Shown one piece after another: positions 38,684 through 51,105 of a stretch of 64,000 nt of DNA (positions are counted from its first letter, which is position 1; the number at the start of each line of letters is the position of its first letter). The DNA is from Trichoplusia ni (taxonomy: Eukaryota > Arthropoda > Insecta > Lepidoptera > Noctuidae). Under the pieces are notes generated by a model. That model did no database searches, was not told where the DNA came from, and worked only from the letters and a program-made list of their open reading frames with translations. The DNA lies in assembly GCF_003590095.1 (NCBI RefSeq), contig NC_039488.1:8618001-8682000 (forward strand), given 5' to 3'. The position numbers and the translations under genes are program-made.

Positions 38684-39065
38684 CTCGTATGTACGTCACT
38701 TCGCACTAGTGCCAATGTATTTTTAAACTTCACTTGTACAGTTTCGCAATCCTTCAGCCGGTGCGCATTCACACGATCGCGTTAATGTCTACAGCTGAGA
38801 AAAACTTTATTCATCTTATAGTAAACAGTAGCGGTGTAAACATGTCAGCTAGCGGCTCAGATAGGGGTCGCTGGTGTACCGTTGGAGCGTAGAAAGCGAG
38901 CGCGCGTGTTCGGGGCCGCGGCAGTCGGCATCGTACAATCGGCGCGTGGCGGAGCGGCGGGGGCGGCGCGCGACGTGCAGCCGGTGCGGGTGCCCTCGTG
39001 CGACTGCCGCCTGCCGCCGGAGCCCCGCCGGCGTCGCCCCAGCCACCACACTCGGATATTATAAA
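38684..39065 (-). promoter_or_regulatory. CpG-rich promoter region and 5' UTR of the 38.6-kb first exon
   Basis: About 38865-39055 is the most CpG-dense segment of the window. Several ORFs of 60-127 codons overlap here in different frames on both strands, as expected in GC-rich noncoding DNA. On the minus strand, TATAAG (from 38820) precedes an initiator-like CTCAGC (A at 38796) by 24 bases, which would give a leader of about 113 bases. The same TTTTTCTCAG could alternatively be a 3' splice site, with the real start in the CpG patch. Confidence 0.5.
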
Positions 39066-39814
39066 ACCGAGGAAATGCACTGATTTCGCGAGCGACGACG
39101 TGATTATTACTACTGATTGACGGAATCGACTTGGCTTTCGATGGAGCCGCTGAAAACGTGGAACAAATTTGTTCAAAGTTGGTTTATTTATCAAATATCC
39201 GTAGCTAAACCAGTATTTTAAATATTTCTAACATAAATCAGTTTTTTATCGAGTTACCTATACTCGGCAACGTCTTCGGCAAGATTAGTAACGACAAGTT
39301 TTTTTTTTAATATTGCTGATTTACTTGTACGGGTATTAGGTACGGTACAGTTAATATAAATACCCGTATTATACTTATGCACATTAAAGATAATAAATAT
39401 TCACCGAATATTGTCGTACAAAAGAGTTCAACGCTCCGAAATGTCTGCGTGGGTACGTGAGTCCAGAACCGTGATCGTAATGCCTAATAACACTACCGGT
39501 ACACTTAGTACAGTGGACCTTTTAATTTACCATTCTCGACATATTTACCTTCACAATTACAATCATAAAAATTCCTACCTACATTCAATACCGCATAAAA
39601 TCAACTCAAATATAGATATTTGTTTTATACTCTACGTAGGAAGGTACGACAATTATGTTGTTTTGTTAGAAAAGATAACGTGTAAGTAAGGTTAAATAGT
39701 TTAAATACAGGTGTTTCAATTTTAGTTAAGAATTTTAGAATAAGCTGATAAAAAATTGTACGCCATTTTAATCGACGTAATTGAAAATTCAGGATACATT
39801 TTCATCTGTGTGGC

Positions 39815-39985
39815 CCATTAAGACTGATGCCTGCCCTTCCACCGGGATTTTCCGAAAGGGTTACCGCGAAACCTGAACACAAAAGGCAAAGGAAGGAACA
39901 TGGGTACGTTTAAGTCGGTAAAAGTCTGACACTCCCTCCCTTTCGCTCAATCCAAAGCGGGAAGGCGAGAAATGTAATAATTTCC
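39815..39985 (+). mobile_element. Interspersed repeat, 'gtaaaagtctgacact' family
   Basis: 'gactgatgcctgcccttcca' and 'ttaccgcgaaacctgaacac' lead to 'gtcggtaaaagtctgacact' and 'ccctcc', the same core as the longer repeat at 59.75 kb. It is a repeat known from many Lepidoptera; class not determined. Confidence 0.5.
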
Positions 39986-42900
39986 GATCCAACAACGAAA
40001 AAAAAGTTTTTATTCAAGACAATAACAAGATCTAAAATTCTAGACACAAATTTCCGATACATCTTAATTAATGAACGGCTGCTTTCAGTAATAATACCCG
40101 TTTCGAAGAACCACACCTTGCTTAAAACTGACAAGGAAGTATTTTTTTCTTCTTAAAAACGTGTTTTATCTACATTTACCTGTTTTAAAAACATCCAATA
40201 GATTGTTATAATTGACGTCGTTATTATAATTATCACTATTATATTTCCGGTATGTATAAGTAATTTATTAATATTTTTTTAATTTGTTTCCTATCCAAGC
40301 TTTTTCTAGAACAACGTCTTCATCTTGTGAAAAATTTAAAAAAATATTGCAGTTCAGGAAACAAAGAAAGTTACGTAAACAAAGACATGGAGAAAAAAAA
40401 AACAAAGAAAGTTTAATGACTGATAGGGATTTGACAGTCTTGGAAGGGTTATGTTGTCGCCAGTACTAATCACTATTGTGAGGTGACTTTCATCTAAAGA
40501 ATGATTAATTATATGCAGTAATTTATTGTTGTAAGGAAAAGTTTAACCTTGACAAGAAATGCCCGGCCTTTTGATAATTGCACAACAATAAATTTACAGG
40601 AGATCGTCTTTCTATCTACGTTTATTTGGAAATCAAGAGAAGGATGATATTATGATATTGATAAAATATTAATATTTTATTTTTTGTCGTCATAGTTATC
40701 ATTGACTATAGCCGGTAACTTAGTCCGCCAGGATAACTAGTAAACAATAAAAATATCTTCAACCTAACACTTTTACCATCCATGGAAGTTCTCGCCAGCA
40801 GTAAATTTGCGAGAACTGCGAGAATTTTGTTATTCGCTCTAAGACCCTAATTTATTTAGATTACAGATGCTTCAATAACAACGGGCGCCTCATAAAACAA
40901 TGAGCTCTGATTAAATCAAGATCGTACGATTTCGACAGCTACAGTTCTGTTGTCTCGATACCATTGTTTGCGAATACGATTCCTCTTACACACTTTCAGA
41001 TCAGAATGTTTCGAAATTAAGAGGATTGATACACATAGAGAAATTTTTGAGGACACCGGAATGAAATGTTAGTATGAAAAGTCCACATTCCATCTAGATT
41101 CCAAAAGTTTAAATGCCAGTTGAACCAGTTCCCTTGGATCTCTGAACTCTCGATAAACACTTGTTTAGCTGGTATGTTTAATGGTAAAAGGTAAAATTCA
41201 CATTTTTTTTTCTTTATCTACTTAATTTTGTTAAAATGGAAAGACAGAGCGCCGTGATGTATAGTATAGTATTTTGCTGTTTCTTCTCTACGGCTAGCAT
41301 TAAAGAACGTTTAAGGTGGGCGAATCGGGTTGCTCTATAATTGACGTACAAAGCGTGATTTCTGAATTTGAATGTAAAAAATATATTCAGAACTTGATCC
41401 GGAAGGACCATACGAATTTAGAAGAACTTAAAACATATTGAATTAAAACCAAATCTTAAATTAAATTCGTGATAATATCCTTTGATCTTAATACTTCTGA
41501 AGGTAAAGAGGGACCATGACAGGAATTAACGCAGAAACTTCAGTTCTTTTGGGAAATGTCTTCCAGAGTCAAGTTTATTCAAGGTATTATTCCAATGTCA
41601 AACTTAACAAAAAATTATATAGAACAGGAAACATAAAAAAAACTACAAATTGCTATCACTTCACCTCTAATCACAATTATGTAAATTGCTATTATTATGA
41701 CAGCCTTTGTACATAAATTATTGAAGGTCTAACAACATCCTTTAATACCTATTTAGCTGATACTCAACCAAGCAAAATCTTACAACTTTCTCACCAACTC
41801 GATACGGATTAAAGAGATTAAGATGGTCGGGGTATTAGCACTCACGCGTAAGAAGTTGCACGGCTTCCTCAGAATTAAATTAATGTCTTTGATATGACTG
41901 AATCGATATCGAATGCCTGAAGAAATCTTCTAAGAAGACAATAATAACAAAATTAAAAACTAATTTCATTCGTTTTTGTATTTTTTTTTACATTATAATT
42001 AAGAAATCTGGAGATTGCGAGGCTGTGTCTTGCTGTGATTTCTTTTAAGTTGTAGGTACCACCATACCCCATACCACCTTTTTTTGGTAATCTTCAAGCA
42101 GTTCTATGGGTTAGGCCGAGTGGTAAGCCGGAGATTTAACAGCTAAGATCTCTCGAGAGCTTCTCCTATCCCTGTTACCGGGGATCGTGGGCCAAATATT
42201 ATAATCTTTTGCCATAAGATGAGTGCCATCGAATTGCGTCATGACATCAAAATTCAGGAATATAAGACAAAACAACAAAATGTTTGAACTGCATGCATGC
42301 CGCTTGATAGCACAGGCTTGCTCAGATTAATCTGGCTCTTTCTTCCAAAGAACAGTCTAGAAAAGAAACTGCAATTGTTTCCTTAAAATTAAATCTGAAC
42401 ATTGTAAAAACTTGAAAAGGCTATGGCGACAGAGTTTGTCTCAACGTTTCTTCTCAGGTTAGCCAGTAAGGAAAGTCGACTCCAGCTAAGTAGCTTTAAA
42501 GATCATTTGACATGTAAAACCGATAAGATTAATCCTATTTGCAGAATTAACAATTTCATTTTTAACAAAGGCCCTGCGCGGCAACTGTAAAGTGGACGAA
42601 TGTCGAAGCCATATTTAATTTAGTCTGAGAATGTGGTCACGATTTACTCTAATGTCTTACAACTAAACGATTTTGAATTGTTGTTGATGGACAAATACGA
42701 TATCCTTTATTGTACAGGTATGCAGAGTGAATATTAATTACAATATTTGCAAATATTTAAAGTACAAGGACAATCACTACGAATTTAAGAAAGTAAGGAT
42801 ATATCGAATGGGATATAGCATTATCACCCTAATTCCCGGCTCCTTGTAATATGCAGGGTTTTAATAATTCATATCTTTTTTAAGATACATTCAACTTAAA

Positions 42901-43349
42901 AATATGCTTTATAGCAATTTCTCGTGATAAATAATTTGAGCTTTCTCGTATTTTTCTTGCATTTTGCCCATATATAAATTCTATTCTAAAAGCAGTAAGC
43001 CTTACTAGCCTTTAATGTTTATCTATAACGCGTAATGTTGTTGACAACACGTAAACAATTAAAATGGACATGAAATACGCTGTATCTTATTAACAAGATA
43101 TAGAATATGCAAAATATAATCAACTGCCTACGTATGTGTATTGTATCGATCGCGAAGGTCAGTCGGCCTCTTATAGAAATCGGGAAGTATTCGCGTCTGA
43201 CGCAGAGCATTTAACGACGGCTTCATAACAAGTGGCTGCGATCTCGACCCGATACTCGAATGGATTGAGGAAAAATGAAATTTCAAATCTCAATTTAGGA
43301 TTGAATTCAAAAGTCTATTAAGACGTTTTGATTATGATAATGGAAAATA

Positions 43350-43722
43350 TTAGGCCTCTCGCCCACGGTGAGTTTATGTAGTGATGCTATGGAGATCGCT
43401 ACTGTACCTATGCGCAGAAGGGAAAGGGAGGAATGGAGGAAGGGTGGCGTATGAGTGGAAAATGGAATATCAGTCGTAATCGTTTGCATCGGGACTGAAT
43501 TGTGGTTATGTGGGAGAGGACACACAGCTAGCAACCTCTCCGAGAGCTAATCGTTGCGGCACAGCATTGGTGAGGCTAAAAATTTTCGACGACGAGGTCC
43601 CTGGCAAGAAAATAATACGACATGGAATCTACGGGAAAACTGACCGACTGACAAGAGCAGTCGAAATTTGTAGAAATTTCTCAACCGTCGTGACTCTACA
43701 ACTTTATAGTTCAAGTTGATAC
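43350..43722 (+). other. Unexplained GC-richer segment with coding-like frame
   Basis: A frame open from 43480 to a TGA at 43717-43719 (about 79 codons) reads with mixed, protein-like residues (for example LKIFDDEVPGKKI and TDRLTRAVEICRN) but has no ATG start near its head. The minus strand is also open across 43534-43307. It could be a decayed transposon ORF, an exon, or chance. No splice pair was settled. Confidence 0.2.
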
Positions 43723-44644
43723 CGTTAGCAGACGAAACGGCGCTTTTTTATCAGTTCTACTTTAAAAACATACGTAGGTACAAAAAACTTCTTTCAAATA
43801 CACATCGTTAAACATGTACTTTATCTGCAACACAAGATAAAAGAAAAAATAATCGGATGCCCTTTCAAGGTCTCGTAATAACTACAATCAGGAAGCAAAA
43901 ATGGACAAGTATAATTTAAATCTGGCAGCGAATTAAAATGATATATGTATCAGAATTATTTTCGGTATCAAGTAAAGTGGGGTCATTTTTGAGATCATTG
44001 GTCCCATCGACCGATGTTAAGTGGCAATGAAAAATGTATCTGCGGTATTGAAGAAATTTCAAGAGCTTTCCGGCCACCTCGATCTGCGTTAGCGATAACC
44101 CCTCGATACAAAAGATCATTGTCGTCATATAATGACTTCATATTATTTACTATAATCGGGCTGGGGACATCCATCACGACTTAAGCTGTGGAAGCGAGAT
44201 AGCACGCTATTCGATGTAGAACAGCCTCTCGCTCCCACCACAACAACTGTCATTTTAGAGGTTCTTGGTAGACTGATGTCTAGAAAGCAGACAGCGATGG
44301 TTAAGGAGATAAGCTGACAGTTACAAGCATACATGGAAAGCATCTTCCGTTCACGATAACACACAATTGACCTGATGTAATTTATATTTAGATGTCAAGT
44401 TGATTCTGACCCGATTAATGACCTCTAGAATGATTGATTGAATTATCTGATCTTGAACGTAATTTTTTAATTGCGGTGGAATTTTGTATCGTGTTCTTGT
44501 ATAGTTCGAGCTGTGTTTTTTTTAGTTATTATAGTAGACTTTGGACGTGTTTTTGAGATGGGTTTAACCGACTCTACTTATTTATTTATTTTGATTTAAA
44601 TGATTAATAAAACCTGTTACATAATTTAATTGAAATACTTATTA

Positions 44645-44694
44645 AACAAAATTTAATATAGTATAAACGTATTTAATATATATTAAATTTTGTT
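44645..44694. repeat. 16-bp perfect inverted repeat hairpin
   Basis: AACAAAATTTAATATA (44645-44660) and TATATTAAATTTTGTT (44679-44694) pair perfectly. Inside the 18-base spacer, taaa and ttta add a short inner stem. The hairpin is purely AT except for two pairs. It could extrude as a cruciform or be a transposon end. No gene or poly(A) context was found. Confidence 0.6.
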
Positions 44695-44937
44695 ATTATT
44701 GTGTTTAGTATTTTTGTACGAAATTTGTAAACAATACCGGCGTCCAATTAATGTCCTTTTGGGCTATAGGGATTTTTAGACCATATTATAAGGAAGGCTT
44801 GGCGAATACTACGGGTTAACGTGTACTACTACTTACTACACTACAGACAGGCGATTTTATATTAAAATAATTAGAAATCAATTTCATTGAGTAACCAAAA
44901 AAGTAAATATGACTCTGAAAAAGTCACATCGATACTT

Positions 44938-45010
44938 TCCTACGTTGGGGATCGAACCTGCACCTTTGTGTTTACAAATCCGTATATAGAACCGCGAGGC
45001 CACCACGATG
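44938..45010 (-). mobile_element. tRNA-like SINE head, minus strand
   Basis: On the minus strand, 'catcgtggtggcctcgcggt' provides an A-box region and 'gcaggttcgatccccaacg' a good B box (44947-44958). The middle contains 'aaacacaaaggtg'. The arms do not fold as a complete tRNA. It may be a different tRNA-derived family from the 33.2-kb element. Confidence 0.5.
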
Positions 45011-45684
45011 TTTCATGAATGTCTTGTTTAATTATGAATTGTCATTTAATACAGAATAATTTGCCGTATTAATATGATTTAAAGTAAGCGTTATCCAAGA
45101 AGATGCGGAAATATAAAATTTGAGGAAGCAAGGGCTTGTGTAGAGAGCGTAGGTGTTAACTCACTGTATGACTTCCTAGCCAACGTTTGTATACACTGTA
45201 TATACATACATGAGAACAACATACAGACAAACCCAATACATATACACATATGTATGAAGTTTCAATGAAACCCGACTGACTGTAAACAGGATACACATTA
45301 CTGCACCGAAAATAAATAAAGTTATTTACCGAGATCTTTGATAATTTAAAACATTTATTTTAAATATCTTTGTTTTATTAACTGATTAATAGAATCTGTT
45401 ATTCAGAGTAAGAAAATGGAATTCTTTTGATGTGAGTCATAAATTAGGAACTGTGGATCGTAATTGTGATATATTATATCTCTTGTTTAATGTATGAAGT
45501 GTGACTGCAATTTTTGTGGAGATAGGTTCAATGACCTTATTTTTATCTTAAAGGCGATAAAGGAAAATAATAATACTTTATTTGTTTATGTACTTACGGT
45601 CTTTTAAGGCTTTTTAACTTTAGAACAGACGAGATGAAAAAGAAACGACTTCCTCATGAAGGATTTAAATCCTTGAGTCGCAGG

Positions 45685-45775
45685 AGGTTTCACACACTTT
45701 CAATTCACTTGCACTAAGACATCTAGACTTTCGTGGATCACACAAATGCTTGTCCTACGCGGGGATCGAACTGTT
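45685..45775 (-). mobile_element. SINE body with B-box remnant, minus strand
   Basis: 'caattcacttgcactaagac', 'tggatcacacaaatgcttgt' and 'cctacgcggggatcgaac' are the reverse complement of the SINE body and B box seen at 36.1 kb. The head is cut off where the 5S-like repeat begins at about 45778, so one element may have inserted beside or into the other. Confidence 0.55.
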
Positions 45776-45777
45776 AA

Positions 45778-45937
45778 GGGTTAAGCTAAACTTGATACGG
45801 TCGGTCCGAAATGAAGCGTTACAGGTAGCTAGAAAGTCCGACAACCAGTCTTATTGGGTGTTATCGTGTTGACCAGGTAAATGGGTTGAGGAGGGAAAAC
45901 ATATGCAAGCCAATCTCAACATAGTTGGAAAAGCCTA
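45778..45937 (+). mobile_element. Degenerate 5S-rRNA-like SINE copy
   Basis: 'ggttaagctaaacttgatac' and 'ggtcggtccgaaatg' align with the promoter part of the copy at 58.7 kb. Shared downstream phrases follow: 'agtccgacaaccagtctta', 'gggttgagga', and 'caacatagttggaaaagcc'. The box C equivalent is decayed. Confidence 0.5.
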
Positions 45938-47084
45938 TGATTATGGTTTGCAATCATTACTAATCGGCTGATAAGGATCGATGAAAAACCATTTTTCAAA
46001 AAAAAAATACAGCATAGTTACGTACCTAAACATTATATGACAATTTAGCTACGACTGTCAATTTAAACCGTGTTTACTGATTTTATTACAGTACATCACA
46101 ATTCAAATAATATTATTAATAAAGTACAAGAGTATTTAATTAAAAATAGAGTGAGTTTTTCATAGAAGAAAATGTTACCTACTGATTCATCAATTTTGAA
46201 ATAGAACAGTATTTCTTAGGTTAATAAATATTATTTATAAATATCCTTGCCTCACCTTGGATTAACATAAAAGACGGTAAAATGTAATAAGTTAGGTTTA
46301 TACCTATCACGGTGAATGTTAATTACTATAAATTAATGTAAAGGTTTTTACTTGTAATATTACTTTTGTCACTGCCTTAAAAAAAAACAAAGGAAATACC
46401 CTGACTTTTCCAAATGTTTGGAGTCAACGTAATATTTATCTGATATTTTCTTTTATAGTCCATCAGCATACATCTCTTTCTTTCTGAGATAAACGTCCGA
46501 CTTTTCTTTCAGTTTCAATTTTTGATTTACAGCACATTTGTCAACCATACATACATATTGAGAAAGGGTATGTAAAAGTTACTATTACTAACTCGCTCAC
46601 ACACCTGATGTTATTCCAAACGCCTAGCATGTGACGTCATTGATAATGGATAGCAAATTGTGTTGCTGTGTGCCTCCGAACAATATTGGTACAGGAAAAC
46701 GATATGCTGCTCAGGATTCAAGTTTTCTTTTCATTTGAATGTACAGATAACAGTGTTGCGAGTTACTAGTAGTGCAAAAAATATATCACCACGAGAAAAC
46801 ATAATCTTGATTTTTCTGTTAATATTTTCATCATCAAACATTTTAATTAAAACTAGAACTATATGATTTAACAAAAATTGCAAATTCGACAGACTTTTCT
46901 TTGTAAATGAAGATGAATTTAGGTACCTACCCCTAATAAATAAACAATACAATCGGTCGAACTGTAAAGCCATTTGCATCAAGCATCTTTTTATCTGACA
47001 AATATTTATTAGTATCATTGTAAGGAATCTTAAGTTTTATTTTACGTCTAAACCGAACAGTTATTAGATTTGTTTATCTTTAAC

Positions 47085-47321
47085 ACAAGCTGTTTTTTTC
47101 CGCGACTTCGTCTGCGTGGTTAGAAGATATAAGTCATGACTTTTTCTTCGCTCCTATTAGTCGCAGCGTGATGATATATAGCCTAAAACCTTCCTCGAAG
47201 AATGGTCTATCCAACACAAAAATATTTTTTCAATTTGAACCAGTAATTCCTGAGATTAGTGCGTTCAAACAAACAAACAAACTCTTCAGCTTTATATATT
47301 AGTATAGAGTATAGATATAGA
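47085..47321 (+). mobile_element. RTE-type LINE 3' tail
   Basis: A long, well-preserved tail: 'ccgcgacttcgtctgcgtgg', 'ttagtcgcagcgtgatgat', 'ccttcctcgaagaatggtct', 'cctgagattagtgcgttcaa' then (caaa)n and 'ttagtatagagtatagat'. This is one of the commonest repeats in moth genomes. No reverse transcriptase part is present, so it is a 5'-truncated insertion. Confidence 0.75.
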
Positions 47322-47879
47322 TTACACAACACATTTGTGGACCGTTGGGTAATTATCAAACAATAGAAAATACGTTTTTCTCAGTATCGACTTATCAAGT
47401 TTTTCCGTCATTTAAACCCCATCAATGCATAATCACGAAGTAGTATTTACTCTGACGAGAGACGACGTCAGATATGTGTCATCGCGTCCTATTCTGAAAC
47501 ATTCGCGTCATCCTTATCGGTTCTTTTCTACGTGAATGGGTCTATTAACGTTTATTGTTGTGTCAATGTTCTAATTAGGGAGTAATTTGTCTGTTTGTTT
47601 GTAAGAATGTTCTAGGTATCGTTTTTGTTATGTAAATGATACTGAGCACCTTATAAAAGTGTAGTTGTTTTATCGTTAAAGTTGTTTAAGTATTAGGTAA
47701 GTTGATTACATTAATACGTAGCCTGCTAAAAGTAGAGCCTTAATCTCTAATGTAAATCAACAAATTCTTCACAAGTACATTTTGTTGCTGTGAAGAAGCT
47801 GGGCTTCTGAAAAACTTTACTTAGATTGCGAATAAAAAAAGTACAGTTATATTTAAACGGGCATTGGGAGTAATGATTT

Positions 47880-48025
47880 AGTTTAGTACGAACCCAGTTG
47901 GCAAACATGAAACTGTGGCGCGGCCGCCATGCCGCCGCGAATACTGTCCAAACTTCCCGATCTGTGCTGCCAGCGGTCATCACTTACCTGTAACAAGACA
48001 AATTAAAATTAAATTAAGCCAACAA
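47880..48025 (-). promoter_or_regulatory. Recursive-splicing ratchet point (zero-length exon)
   Basis: On the minus strand, GGCTTAATTTAATTT and AATTTGTCTTGTTACAG are followed at once by GTAAGTGATG. A branch-like CTTAAT, a T-rich tract and a CAG 3' splice site therefore abut a perfect 5' splice site at 47988/47987. This is the known layout of recursive splice sites in long insect introns. The next roughly 100 bases on that strand (to about 47885) are GC-rich, open in two frames (DDRWQHRSGSLDS or TDREVWTVFAAAW), and could be the associated RS-exon. If included after the exon ending at 57330, the reading stops at once (GGT AAG TGA), as expected of a skipped RS-exon. Confidence 0.5.
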
Positions 48026-48093
48026 TATAATTTTTAAACAAAAAATATACGTCATTATCAATTTCAACCCGGCTTTTTTATATTGCCTGTATT

Positions 48094-48150
48094 AGATGCC
48101 ACTGCTGGGCAAAGGCCTCCCGCTTTCTCTTCCAAACCTCTACATTCTTT
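48094..48150 (-). mobile_element. LINE 3' tail, minus strand
   Basis: 'gatgccactgctgggcaaag' and 'gcctcccgctttctcttcca' are the reverse complement of the lepidopteran LINE ending. Only the tail is present. Confidence 0.6.
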
Positions 48151-51030
48151 ACAACACAGTGCTTTACGTGATATAAAACAAATTACTAAAAAAAATGTAG
48201 TAGGATCAATGAAAGTACCTAAAACACAATAATTATATTGAAAACGTGTGTACTTATGGTAGCAGTAGACCCTTAAACACCAATAATAACGGTAAAAACG
48301 GTTTTCAACTGCAGCTGTTCATAAATCTATTTCTTTCATCGACATTCGTTGCTGATTCCTATAAGTTACATTATAACCAAATCGCAACAAAATGTTTCAA
48401 AAGTTAGATCAAAACTATCCTCATTAAGTAACAGGTGTAACTTACAGATATAAAATGTACCACATCGCTAATCCTTACAGATCTTATTGCAGACCTTTCA
48501 GTTATTGAACAAAGTTCTACTTGTATGAATGGAGAGGGGTCTCGTCTGCCACCCTACTTCATTGAACCCAGTCGTCTCGCCGATTTCAGTTTATACGTAA
48601 GATAGATCTGTCTGGCTGTTCCGATAGGTACTTAAGACGTGGTGAAGTCCACACGTAATTGGACTTGGATTCATCTCTGTCCAGTGCAGTTAATGGGATA
48701 TATATTGGGAACATGCTATTTACTTTTATGATATTATCAAGGGATATTTTCGAGGGCAAAAACTTAAGATTACAAAGAGTAGAAACGTAACCCCATTGAT
48801 AAAGCCAGGCTGTCACAGAAAATAGGTACAACTTTAACCAAATCAATTGTACCTTTGTAAAACAAAACAAAGCGAAGGAAGCATTCATTGTTCTCTTAGT
48901 CATCAAGGCTGTATACTATTTTAGGAATAATTGGGCTTTTATATAGCTTAAATTAACCAAAAAGACGTCGGTAGTACCAAGAAAATTCAAATTTAGTTCT
49001 ATAACGACCGCCCTATTAGGAACGTTGTTAGGATTCTGTACAATCTCAATTATCAATCTGAAAGACGCGTTCTTAGAATTGTCGCCTACGCATATTTGTC
49101 GAATCTATTCCAGAAATTGTTGTACCTATTTTATTAAACGGATGTTGGCAAAAGTTAAAAAAATTAATGATTTTACGGGGTTTGGGAGTCACGCGAAAAT
49201 CCAATCGCAAATATTTTACGTAATTTTACAACAAAAACAAAACAAAATACAAATATGTGTGATATTATATCACAAGGTTTTAATAATAAACAAAAGTTGT
49301 AAATTACCATTCATATGCATAAAGCAAATAAACACATCGTAAGGAAAATGCAAAATAGCTGTCAAAGGAGTATTAATTGTGTGATCTACGTGTAACCTGC
49401 TTCAATAGAAAGACATAGAGATAAGACATTGCACCTGACTGTCACTAGTACAAGGAGAAACAATGGCTTGTTAATCTATACTAATAGGAAAAATGAAGCG
49501 TATGTTTGTGTGGTTGGACACGTCAGACTTAAGGTAACGGCGCACTTGATAATTTACGTGTAACAGAATTGCTCTACTGTAGCAATTTTTGGTTTGATTT
49601 GTCTGCGGAATCCTCATGGACACTCACCTTCAACGAAAACCAGTACAGTCAGGCTCCAACTGACTAAACCTACCTATCTAGATAAGAAGATTTCGTCAGT
49701 TGAATGTTGGTGACCTAAGGAGGTTCAATATTTTACCAATAAGTTACATGTAAATGCTTACTAGATTTGAGTATCACGCGGAGCAAAGTACCGAGCATTC
49801 GCACAAACGTTATAAGTACATATAAATGCTCAAGTGTATCACAACCTTTAGAACTATTGAAACTCAAATAGTATCTTTGTGTTTACTAGACAATTTATCG
49901 GGTAACGAGTGGGAAGAACTCGGTCGAAACCGGATGATTCTGCTAGTGCATAATAAGATCATGTTCTTTAGTATAATAGTGACGATATTACGTAATTCAA
50001 ACCTTTTGTTTTCCTTACAATGCCTGATATATAACGACATAAGTACCGTTACACGAGGACGGGTTTCTTTGACTTGCGATGCCTTTCAAAGGTTTCTCAT
50101 TAAACTGGACGTCTTTAAGTGAATGCTGATTGGAGTTATGTACTTATTAGTATGTTATAACTATTTGAATATTTATTATACGTTTATGATGGTTTTGTTT
50201 TTCCGGTTTTTGTTAGATGTTTTTCAAAACAATGTTATATGCAGTAGTGTAGAGATCAGCATCCTAGAAAGATTTTATGTCCATAATTTATAAGAAGTTA
50301 TATTATATCGTTAAATAAAGGCAGAATGGATGTTTCCTGATATAAAAGGACAGAGTTTTAAGAACTAAGAAAACTGTTAAACATATTTCAAATTGAAATA
50401 GCTGATGAACTTAAAACGACAGTTTGTCCATTGTATTTTTCAGGACCTCTTGCCATCAAATCACTTTTTTTTTGGAGCTGAAAAGCCAAGAATTGATACA
50501 GGGGCTGGTAAAACATACATTGTTTAATTTATAATGTAAGTTATAATATATAATACTCATAAGTAGAATGTTAAGCACTACAAGGTCACATAAGTTTATG
50601 TATCCAATTATAGCAAATCCAAACAACAATAGTAACGAATATAATTTAGTGCTGGGATGAGACTCATAGATACATAATATATAATTATTTCTCAATGAAG
50701 TGGGCGGAGCGCTTAACTTTTAATCTGTTTTTATTTATTGGCCTTCGCCAGAGTTATTGTTGGGTGAGATAAAACGGTGAAGGGGCATCGACTGTTTATC
50801 GTCAGAACATATAGTATACATTTTTTTTTCTCGTATAATTTAATGCATTTTATTTAGGGTTTCGTACTCATTTAAAATCTGAACCCTTTTTTCCAAGCTA
50901 ATTCTGTCTGTGCGAATGTCCATCAGTAATACTGCCTTACTATTTGAAATCAATTATAGTTGAAACCAGGAATACGATATCAAAGTAAAGGTTCTTTTTT
51001 ATTTTTTTATGTGTTTGGCTCACTTTCACG

Positions 51031-51105
51031 AAGTCATCCAGACTCAGGGCAAGCATTCGTGGAGTACATAAACGCTTGTTTTACCCAAGAATTGGATCCT
51101 GGCTA
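51031..51105 (-). mobile_element. SINE body fragment, minus strand
   Basis: 'tcatccagactcagggcaag', 'cattcgtggagtacataaac' and 'gcttgttttaccc' with 'attggatcctgg' (decayed B box) reproduce the reverse-strand SINE body of 45.7 kb. Confidence 0.5.

Larger units (their letters stand above)
39066..47859. other. Gene-free stretch
   Basis: AT-rich with many repeats: a 'gtaaaagtctgacact' repeat near 39.9 kb, an unexplained open stretch near 43.5 kb, a strong AT hairpin near 44.67 kb, SINEs near 45 kb, a 5S-like SINE copy and an RTE tail near 47.2 kb. The 82-codon ORF starting at ATG 39441 (+) and overlapping minus-strand ORFs between 43916 and 44364 have no splice or family support. Confidence 0.5.

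Noticed and set aside
38811..39194. 127-codon minus-strand ORF and overlapping 60-69-codon ORFs on both strands
   Set aside because: They exist because the CpG-rich patch lacks stops. The long ORF starts at TTG, not ATG, and its Pro/Ala/Arg-rich part is typical of translated GC-rich noncoding DNA.
43916..44364. Three overlapping minus-strand ORFs (60-73 codons) as a frameshifted transposon gene
   Set aside because: Residues look protein-like in places, but no family motif was recognised and the frames overlap without a plausible join.
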